Assembly (NCBI GenBank): GCA_036365515.1
Contig: CM070875.1
Location: 3,879,001-3,943,000, forward strand
Direction: 5' to 3'
Origin: Torymus aiolomorphi
Taxonomy: Eukaryota > Arthropoda > Insecta > Hymenoptera > Torymidae
DNA: 64,000 bases
In this document: positions 47,083-57,300 of the stretch, one piece after another
Layout of the letters: the number at the start of each line of letters is the position of its first letter
How positions within the stretch are numbered: position 1 is the first letter of the stretch
Program-made: the position numbers and the translations under genes
Notes under the pieces: generated by a model
Told to the model about the DNA's origin: nothing
The model's database searches: none
What the model saw: only the letters and a program-made list of their open reading frames with translations

Positions 47083-47519
47083 TATGTATAGCTGTGAAAG
47101 AAGGCATAATATATTATTAGATTTTCTGTCCACGTACTTTTTGAGTTTTGCAAAAACAAAAATTAGGCATTAAGTTTTATTTTTAATTTATTGAATATGT
47201 TTGTCCCATTTCATATTAAAATTAAAAATTATTCCCGCAGGTACTTGTAACTTCTAATAATATATTTCGTATTATTTTTTACATTTAAATAGAAGCTTGT
47301 TTTATAAGCAGCTCCTAATGTTTCCATAAATTTTATTTCTCACAATTAAAATAGAAGAATGGAAATATAGTTTCGTATTTTAAATTAAAACAAAAACTTG
47401 TTACGCAATTGTTATTTGTATTCTCACACCTAGCTCTTCCTTGTCAATGTTTTAATAACGTCTTCTTTTAGCATTCAATTCTCTTACTGTATCAATTAAA
47501 TTCTAAAAAAACTCGAGAT

Positions 47520-48849
47520 GGGAAGACTGGGGTAAAACCGGATACTGGGGCAAAACCGGAATTCTCAATTTCTCGGTTACTATTAGTGCGATCTATATAA
47601 TAGCTATGGCATATCTTTGAGAATGTTCCTATTATCATTTTTTATACGATCGACATGTCAAAAATAGCCTTGTGTTGACTTCAGAAGAGGTCAAAGATTT
47701 CTTAGCTCGCCAGACTGTGTTCATCGTAACATGACATATAATCTTCCTGTAAGCAACATATTCTTTCAATAAGTACATAACCTTATTATTTATATTATAA
47801 TAAATAAGTAGGAGTCATTTCGTTTCTCAATTTTACTTTTAATTGCAAAAAGTGAATAGTTACTTTTCTTCGAACTTTGGGATAAAATCGGATGCTTTAG
47901 GTTGGAGTAAAACTGAACAGCGTATATTCTCTTTTTTTTAATGTAATGATAAAATAAAATTTTATTTAGACATTTAGTGAGCTATTCATACATTATACAT
48001 ATAAAATTTATTTGTTTTTTGGTATAGAAATGCGTAAATATATCAGAAAGTCTTCTCGGCAAAGCTGGTCAGAAGAAAATATGATCAGCGATTTTTTTAT
48101 AAAAAAACGTTAATTTATAATTATTAATTACTCACAACAAGACCTCAGCCTCAGTTCGCCTACCAAAAATACGCAAGAGGGATCAACAAACTTTTAATTT
48201 AAGTGATACAAACTTTGGCAGTGAGATTGAAAATTTTAAAAAAAGCTCTATTGCAAAAGTGTTAATAGGAAACATGAACTAAAAACTAAACTAAAAAATA
48301 TATATAATAAACAAATGTATACATATTGTTTTACTTGCGTTAAGTTTTGAGAATTCTATTGACAATATTAAATGTTTAAGGTTTAAATATTTAATACTTA
48401 GTATATAAGCTTTAGTGTATAAGTATAGTCTTAAGTATTCATGTACCAGCCCTCGTACAGGTAGTTAATATCTATCTCTGAGGACTTTACTCTATGTAAT
48501 TTTGTTCTGGTTTAATAAATAAATAAATAATAAAATATTTCTTCATTAAATAGTGTTTTTACATCTTTGTATTTTTTCTAGAATGTCGGATACCGCTTAA
48601 AATTCATTTTGGAAAGAATAATGAAAGTATCCGGTTTTACCCCGACAATTTTTTTACGGGGTAAAATCAACTACTTTCGTAAATTTCTAATAACATTTTT
48701 TACAAATATTTTTTGGCTAACCAAGTCGATTTTCAGTTACCTGAATGTAAACTAAAAACAATTCTAGTGTTAAATATTGTTATTATTTTTTTTTATCTAT
48801 TTTTAATAAACAATTTCCAAAAAGTATCCGGTTTTACCCCAGTCTCCCC
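47520..48849. mobile_element. 1.33-kb element with ends GACTGGGGTAAAACCGG
   Basis: ACTGGGGTAAAACCGGATAC at 47526-47545 is repeated exactly as its complement at 48824-48843, with GGGAAG/GGGGAG extending the match outward. The terminal words recur inside (GGGGCAAAACCGG at 47546, TATCCGGTTTTACCCCG near 48631). No long open frame remains, so it is a deletion derivative of an unidentified DNA transposon. Confidence 0.8.
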
Positions 48850-48893
48850 TACTATTTTCTGAATTCTATAAAATAAAAGTATAGAAAATAATT

Positions 48894-49200
48894 TTTATTC
48901 CCATCTCAACAAATATGGCCACTTTTTTCCCTGAAAAGCGGGACAAAAGTTAGATTTGTTTTCCTCTTTCAGCAAATTTAACGTTTGCGGGAAATATGCC
49001 ATATTTCCCGCAAAAGAGGGAAATATGGCCATATCTCCCGCAAAAAGGGGAAAATTGGCCATATTTCCCGCAAAAAGGGGGAAATATGACCATATTTTCT
49101 TCTTTTTGCCGGCCGCCACCCATGTTTACAAACACGCCCCATATTTCCGTCGGTCCCACTTTCCAAATAAAAAAGTGGCCACAGTTGAGATGGGAATAAA
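48894..49200. mobile_element. MITE with ends TTTATTCCCATCTCAAC and an internal minisatellite
   Basis: TTTATTCCCATCTCAAC at 48894-48910 has an exact complement at 49184-49200. Further inward, GGCCACTTTTTT pairs with AAAAAAGTGGCC. The interior is an array of self-complementary units (48988-49098). It abuts the next element without a gap. Confidence 0.85.
48988..49098. repeat. Palindromic minisatellite, about 34-bp unit, 3 copies plus
   Basis: The unit is GGGAAATATGGCCATATTTC plus CCGCAAAAAGG-like spacer, repeated with small changes. Each unit is itself an inverted repeat, so the array can form serial cruciforms. Open frames on both strands repeat IFPAK or FPLFAG and are artefacts. Confidence 0.85.
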
Positions 49201-49309
49201 GTACTATATATAACTTGGGAGAAAAGTCCTCGCTTCGCTTCGCTCGCTCGGGCAGTGAACCCACCCGCGGGAATCAAGAGCGACTTTTCTCCCTTGTTAC
49301 ATAATGTAC
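49201..49309. mobile_element. Small MITE with 28-bp imperfect ends (GTAC...GGGAGAAAAGTC)
   Basis: The left end 49201-49228 (TAACTTGGGAGAAAAGTC) and right end 49282-49309 (GACTTTTCTCCCTTGTTA) pair with a few mismatches. The centre contains CGCTTCGCTTCGCTCGCTCG, a motif style also seen in the 38.3-kb inverted repeat. Confidence 0.7.
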
Positions 49310-50987
49310 TATTTTGTTATGTACAATCAACTAAATTAAAACCAGATTAAGATCTTTAGCTGTTACCCTTTTAATCATGTCTGCACTGTATACAGTCAAT
49401 ATTACTTTAGATGTATTATTTTATAATTTATCGTTCGTCTCATTTAATAAATAAACAAAATAAATAAACAAATACAATTTTTTAAAATAATTAGTGGTGA
49501 ACGATATGGAGACTATTGAAAGTATAAAAGTGTTAGTAATGCAGAGATTCTATGCGGGAGTAAATTAAAAGAACGTTTGATTTTGTTCATGGTATAGAGA
49601 AAAGGCCAAATTTTGATGTACTAACTGCTTGATGCAAAATCCTATTGTGTTGCAAATTATAATTAAATTGATGCCTAACATAAAACGAGTCACGTAGAAA
49701 TTTAATATTCAAATTAATTTAAGTATATTTAAATTAAACATTAGCATTATTTTATTATTTATGAATTTCGCAATGGTAAACAATAACAACACCTTTGTGA
49801 TTAATTGATCGATTTCCATTCTTAATTTTTCCTGTTTTTTCAGCATTTTTGTTGAATGCTTTGCCGAACGGACCCCGTTAAAGTAAAATAAATATGAACG
49901 AAATCACGTTTCATTTTCTTTCAATCGCTCTACAAATATTAACTTTATACTTTTTAAGATTACATTGATAAAATAGTTCGCTAGTGTATACGGGTGTATA
50001 GTACAATGTCTCACAATTAATCAATGAGTCGCCCATAATCTTCGTATAAACATTACACAATCCTAATATTACACAGAGTAATTAACCTTCGATGAAAGCA
50101 ATTTTTAAAAAATTCATATCCCACTTCGCGTCGCTTAACCCAAATGACGATACTCAAAAGTAATTTTCTCGTAAAAGCGCGCACGCACGTATACATATAG
50201 CAATCAACAGCTTCTCTAGAATATTAAATGCAATTAAAGGCGCAGAATCTCTGGCACTATCGTTATTATGAAGAGACCCATTAGAACAATGCGCGATGAC
50301 GTCCCTTTCGCGCGCAGTGCGAGAATTCCATTAGGTATTACTAATCCGCTTTTCCATCATCTTCTCGCGCGCGAATCTGCATACCAACCTTTATATACTT
50401 ATGTATGCATGGAATATGACACACAGACGCGCATAGAGAGACGCTGAGAGTACCATTCTAAAAACGGATATTCGCAATCTTCGCGAAAGGTATGTAAACA
50501 GAGCCGTAATGAGCCTTCACTACTAATCATAATACGAAAGTGTCGAAGAGAAAAAATCCGCGCATGCATGCACGCATATACGTTTATAGCTCGGCGCCAT
50601 GTATAAGTACATCATTGCGTAACGCCTCCGTGAATCATTTAATTCTTCATTGTTGGTTCGATCGCTATCGCGCGCTATAACAGCAGCGCATATGCTGCCC
50701 TATACTCGCACCGAAATTCCTCTCCATTATCTCTCCCTCCCAAAAAGCAGGCAGCCAATCGCCTTGCCCAAAAGCTCTCTTATCGTCTCCTCCCCGGATT
50801 ATACTGTCGATTATATTAAAGGCAACTGCGCAAACACAGCAAACCCTCCACTGAACGGAACACATCCCTGTTGTCTCTCATTTTCAGACGTACAGCGGAA
50901 CTGTAACGACCATCGCGCGATAACACACCAACAGCATCACCGAGGACATAAAAAAGAGACACACATACACAGGCGATAGGTCGGCCG

Positions 50988-51149
50988 ATGCGCGGCCCGG
51001 CGGAAGAAGAACTCTACGCCGCTGTTAGAAGAGGAAAGGAAGAAGGAGATAACAATGGGAGCGAGCATCAGCAGCATCAGAAGCTGACGAGGACGAGGAT
51101 GCGCCCTGCTACTGGGTACGAGGATGACGTTGCTGTCGCAGGCGCGTAA
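50988..51149 (+). other. Upstream ORF of 53 codons in the DUF229 leader
   Basis: An ATG at 50988 opens a frame that ends TAA at 51147-51149, 35 nt before the DUF229 ATG and in another frame. A second short uORF (51055-51087) lies within it. If the exon from 50888 is the leader, both would be scanned first and could reduce translation of the main protein. The peptide (MRGPAEEELY...) matches no family I know. Confidence 0.4.
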
Positions 51150-51184
51150 CGAAGACGCAAAGCGGAGAAAAGGAAGAAGAAGAC

Positions 51185-51356
51185 ATGTTGAAGCCAAAGC
51201 TCACCCGCTTGGCCGAGTTCCTCAGCCGGCCGCAGAGCCTCGTACTGCTGCTGCTGCCCTGTCTGCTCGGACTGACGCTCTATCTGCTGGCTGGCAACGA
51301 GCCCTATTATGATAGGGTGCAGTACCTAGCGTTCAGGACCTACAATTCGTCCGTCG
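51185..51356 (+). CDS. DUF229 gene, coding exon 1 (membrane anchor)
   Basis: Residues 1-57 and one base of codon 58. It encodes the basic N-terminus MLKPKLTRLAEFLSR, the hydrophobic anchor SLVLLLLPCLLGLTLYLLAG and a short stalk with sequon NSS. Donor TCG|GTGAGT, phase 1. Confidence 0.9.
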
Positions 51357-54300
51357 GTGAGTTTCAGATGAGAATTATTGTTAATGGAGATTGTACGAGG
51401 GGAAGCTTTTTATTTAAAATACTGTAAGTTGAGGCTGCCAAGTTGCGGGAAAAGGGGGTTCACATTTAACGGGGCTTCAACGTGATGGTATTGGATTTTT
51501 ATTTTTATTTTTTTTTGTGAATAATAATGGAAAATGGTTTGAGGGAAAATTGATATGCGTATCATATATTAATATTAAAATGAATATTTTTTACTTATAC
51601 TTATTTGATCGTTGATCTGATGTTTTATAAGAGTGACGTTTTACATATTAAACTCAGTTGTAGATTTTTTCAGAGCGAATACATCTTGTATACTGAAAGT
51701 TATTAACTATGGACCACGTTGTTAACAAGGTTCAATAGTATCCAGCGTTAAAATGTTAAATTTTCAAAATTTAAGTTTGATTTTAACTGTCTATCAAAAT
51801 TTTTTCTTTTTTTTTTACTCCGATATTTGGAATATGTTCTACAATGCAAAAATTTAAATTAACGTATCAAACATAAGTTATTGAAGTAAAGAAATTTTAT
51901 AAAAAAAAATTTTCGTTTTTGTTTCAAGTTTTCATTTATTTTATTAATTTTATTTTATCTGATTTGCGAACAGTAAATCGAATTAGATACGAGGAAAGTT
52001 TTGCATTACACAACTGATGTAGAGAACGAAAGATAACCCAAATTCACTTTTAAGAAGTTTCCTCAAATTGTGCTTCTGGTTGCAAAACGTTGCAGCTTTT
52101 ATTAAAGTACTTCCTTTTAAAAACTACATGATCTTCAAGATACCTTTTTAAGAAAAGTCTAGAATATTTTATAAAAAAGATAATTGAATTTAGAAGATTT
52201 AAAAAAAAGCTGACCATTAGATTATGAAATCGTTGTTCATAAACATTTTATAAAGAACGTTTTAACTAGAGTTTAATAAATAGCTTAATTATCCTTTCCA
52301 CTAAAAGACAGGGAAGAAAAATTCCCAACGAATATTTCACGCTGCAACTTTTATGCTATCGGAAAAGCTTTTTTACATTGTGTTGACGCAGAAAGGAAGA
52401 TAAAAAGGTAGAACGAACGAGAAAAATAGAGCAAATAAATGCGGAAAGGTTTATAAAAAATTTAATTAAAGTTTAAATCAGCTCCTCTTTTCATTGTTCT
52501 TTATGAAGTCATTGCGCGAAAATATGATGCGCACGATGCAAATTAAACATTTAATAGAATTAAAATTACAGTTAAAATAGGTAAAAAGGCATTTTTTTCA
52601 ATTTTACTGTTACAGTTCTGACATTTCAAGAACTTACGCCACTATACGTTTCAAACCATTTTTCTGACGTTTTCTCAATTTAAAACTTTCTTTACCTTTT
52701 TTCACACGTTTTCTATACTACGATAAAATCTCGTTAAAACGTCGTGTACTGGTAAAGACACAAATTATTTTACGTGACAAGATAAACTTTTTTCATTATT
52801 AACATTTACTCGTAGTGACATTAAATTTTTATTATCAGCTAGTAGACATTTCTGATGATTAAGTTCGTCGCCGAAAAAATTGTCTCTCATAGCTCTGCTG
52901 TAACTCAATTCGTACATGTCACATACCGTTTCAATAGCAGTAAAGGTATCAACGATGTAGTTTATGTCGATGATCTCTACTACTACCCGTGTCATTCTCA
53001 AAATCTCTGCCGAATGGGAGTGAATGAACTAGCCGTTTCATACGCGCGTAGCCGTTCATTTTATATTTATCGCGCGTGCCTATGGCATATACCCGCTTCT
53101 TCTATCAATACGAAACTTGTCCAGCTACAATAGATTCAATGATATGAAGGGAATACGCGAGTAACATGGGTCTCATTGAACGCCAACTCCACAAGGACAA
53201 TTAGTAGGTCATATTTTTCATCGTGTATTACGTATACTCTCCCGTGTGCTATAGATTTTAATGGACTGTCTGTAATTGATAGTATGAGTGGCAGTATGAA
53301 TCAGATTAAGATACTCTTACTTTACATTATTTGACGCACTGACAGATAGATACGATAACTGATATTTATGAGTCTGAAGTTTGCAACGTTGGAGTGCAAC
53401 TAAAAGAAAAAAAACTTTGATTTTACCTCGAAGTTATATGGATTACTTTTGGTTTCTCCTGAAGATTTAGTATTTTATAGTATAAAATAACTTAATGTAA
53501 AAGGTTTAGAGAAAAATGTTTACTGCCTAGTCACTTTAATTAATTGTAAAAAATTATTTCGTTGCATTCCAACGATGCAAACTTCAGACCCATTGATATT
53601 TTACCATTTTAGGATTTTTACCTTACTTGCGGTCTATAAACAGTATAGTTGACTTATTCTTAAAAATATTTATTACAAATAGATATTATTGGCACTGACC
53701 AATTAATGTAACCAATTAATTTTCTATATATTTTAAAAGTTTTTGTTTTCAACGAACCATGTGGAGAACGGAAATAATGTATTTACGTTTACTACTCTAT
53801 TTTCTACATTTTTACGCTATAATATCGTTACTAAAAGCGCCTGTCACGTAAAAATTCAAGGAAATAAAGCAGAAGTAACATTTTTCATGCGCGCAAATTA
53901 AGTACACACTTTGTAAGCATATCTGATTATACCTTTTTGTTTTCGTATCTCAAAGGACGGGCGCTGCAGTAATTTTAGACGACTTTGAATAAAGTATGCG
54001 CTTACGCAGAAAGATTTCAACTTCCAGCTGTCCTTTCCCGTCGCATTTCAGTTGACGCAAAACGATACTGCTATCTCCATACTTTTCCTTTTACAGGCCA
54101 TTTCTTGAAAATAGTTCTTCTCTCGCATATTTTCACGAATCTTTCATACGTATACGGATATGGCCTTCTTTTATCTTTCAAGGATTGTTTTGTCATTCAA
54201 ACTGAGTTCTAATATACGATAGAATCTATCCCTGTTCTTTATCAAAAATACAAAAAATATCCAAACTCTAATATTCCCCACATTTAGCAGATTGTAATTC

Positions 54301-57300
54301 TAAAAATAGGACAAGTCAAAATATCTTCTTGGCAGAACTCGCACGGAACGCACATTTATATAATTAAAATCGTGTAACGTTCCAATTAAAATCCTAGATA
54401 AAATTACACGCGTCAATTCACGGCCGCAGGCCATTAAACACACACTAAACTAACCCATCGTCTAACCGATAGCACACTTTATTCGATCGTTACAGACGTC
54501 GTCGACGGCTACCTCGTGTGGAACCCAAAATGCCACATGCTATCGAAGAACCCCTTCGATCCGTCCATCATCAAGTTCGTGCGCCGCGAGAAGTTCCAGA
54601 CGTGCTCGACGTCGCCGGCCCTTACGAGCGTCACGCGTGAATCCAACGGCAGCGTTTATCTAGTCATTAACGCCGACGAGGCGAAGCGTCATCATGGGCT
54701 GTCCTGCTGCTGGGCGCCAATCGTCAGGCCGAACATCGCTGCCATCCTCAAGGTGTCCGCGGATAAGGAGTTCGATTCCAAAATTAGGTGAGTAGTGCGG
54801 CGGCTTATACATATACTGCAATGTTTTGTTGGTGATAAGTAAAGTTGGGCTCGAGGAGGGCTAAAAATAACGTTTTATCGATCGATGCGAGAGAGAGAGA
54901 GAGAGAGCTAATTGGTTTCGGGGTGCTAGCGAAATGAGCAACTGTGCTCTGTTATTTGTGTCATGAATTTTGAGATGAAATTTCCATGTTTTATATCTGT
55001 GGCTTGGGGGGGAGGTATTTTGTCAGAATGGTAAAATGTAGGATGGGTATTTTTTCGGAAAATATACTGTCGTTTAAAATATTTTCCGAATCTGATACTG
55101 TAAATTCCGAACAGGAGCTATTCAGAACACAAAAGGAATTATTTTCGAAATAAAATATCAGAAAAATTATCGTCCTTAAAAATTGAAAACAGATTGCATA
55201 CAATTGTAGATATACTTTCAACTAGAAAAATGAAATTCCGAAAAATCTAAAATATTCATTCCTATGAGATTTTTAGATTGGTTCTGTTTAGATTGGTTTG
55301 TTAAGTATACTTCAATATATAACATGGAGGGTGCTATAAAAAAATTCTTTAATAATAAAATATAGGCTAATGTTTATTTATCAATTTATTGATCCGATTC
55401 ATTATTAAATTAAAGAATATGCTAAAAATAAACGAGAACAGCAATATTAGATAAGTCCATAGTTCCCGGCATAACGACATAACTTCATACTTTTGCGAGT
55501 TTCCACGAAGCACAAAATTTATAACCTGACCATACCACCGTGTAAAATGCGTGTTGAATGTGTCAATTGACTAGTACAGTATCGCGCCCTATCGCGTTTG
55601 TTCCGATCTTACAGATAAATTTGAACATTAAAACCCTTTTTTCTTAAAAACATAAAAAAGTGGACTTATGTGGTTATGCCTCAAAGCCACAGATATGTAT
55701 ATTATAGGGTTTATAACGTTTTATTTTGATTGTTTAAAGCGTAGTTGTATTTGTACAACAAGGAAGTTAAGAACATTTTAAACCTTGCGCGAAGTATTAA
55801 TTCTTTATAAACATATCTAGTGCAGTTGAATCGCACCAGATGCGTCGGTTGGCAAGTAGAAGATAATGAGCGCAATCTTGTCATTCATGCCATTGTGCTA
55901 AATTTGGCGCGAAGCACCGACTGACGCGCTCTCTGCTGCAATATAGAATTAAAACTTAAAATGTTGTGATAGACGAAAATTCCTAGAATTCTGAAATGCG
56001 GGACGAATAAATTAGATTTATTTAGGAAAATAAACTATTCTTAGAATTCAAAATATGTTCCATATTTCGTAAGTGACCTCCGTTGTCTAATTAAATTCGT
56101 TGTTGGAACGTTTAAAATAAAAATAAAACTGTTACGCCATTAAAATAAATATTTTTATTGTTTTAAAAATTGACTATATCTAGTTTCAAGAAGTCAAGAA
56201 ATATAGAATCTCAGCAAAATAACTTTTACTTCGCGAAAAACACATTTGTCATCCGCTCTACTTCCGGGCAAGTGTATTTCGTGGCGTGAACGAAATGTGA
56301 TTTACTGCTGTACTCCAAATAAAAAAGTAATCCATCAGAGTTGGACCTAAATCAAAATCTTTTGTGAGTTTGCGGTCATGGATAGTTTTGGCCGATAAAA
56401 CGAAAACACTCTGCGCGTTTATTTGGTTTTAGCGCAAGTGCAGTTAAATAATAAAGCAATAAAGCTCGGTCGAATGAAATATCGCGTATTTACTTGCTTT
56501 TATGTCGCGAATGGAATATAATGCTATGAAAATGATTGCATTGCACCTCTTAACAATGTGCATTCGTTAAGTTTATTGCTTATTCAACTTTAAGCGTTCC
56601 TATTTAAAAATAGTGCATTTAAACGTAATCATATTAAGGCAAGCAAATAATAAAGAGAATACATTTTGTTTTCATCGATATTTCAGATATAGAGATTTAT
56701 AAACAAAAAGTTACAAGCCATTTAAATTAAAAAAAAAAAGTTAAAATCGAATAAGTTGTGTTGAAGTACTTAAATTTTCTCTTTGCGATGTCGCTCTTAA
56801 TTACTTCAAACTTCAAAGTATACCGCCAAAGAGAGGTAGAATGGCACGATCACTTACAAGGGGCTGTATTTTCTTTGTTCTTTGACGTCTTACAAAAGCT
56901 TAACAAGTTTACTAATTAGGAGAATGTCCTACTTTTGGATTTGGAATGTGTTTCTGGATATGAAAATATAAAAGCAAAGTGAGTTATGATCTCTTAAAAT
57001 TTTACGTATAACTTTTCCAACTTTAATGATTTACTTTTGAAGCCGAGCTTTTCTTATCATCTAGAAAAGACGCTAAAAATTAGATCACAACTCGCCAGAA
57101 AAAAAAGTAATATATCCAGTATAAAACTTCAAACATATTTTTATCTCGATTTCTCTTCATTTCCCTCCTAGCGTGGGTCAATGCGAGGACTTCGACGACC
57201 AGGTTGCCATCCCGAAGCACGTGGAGGCGGTCACAGTCACCTGTCGCACGGGCAAACCCCACAAACCCTCCAAGGCCAAAGTTCGGCTCACCAAGCGGTC

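Larger units (their letters stand above)
44164..50887 (+). other. Probable 5'UTR intron of the DUF229 gene, rich in transposon remnants
   Basis: GTGAGT to CTCATTTTCAG, 6.7 kb. It carries four inverted-repeat elements, one of them with a second element inserted in it, between 46.67 and 49.31 kb. The rest is AT-rich DNA with some CpG patches (44.87-45.3, 45.6-45.8, 50.15-50.7 kb). No gene is recognised in it. Confidence 0.4.

Noticed and set aside
48988..49098. Spaced repeats that could suggest a CRISPR array
   Set aside because: The units are contiguous palindromic minisatellite copies without unique spacers, lying inside a eukaryotic MITE.
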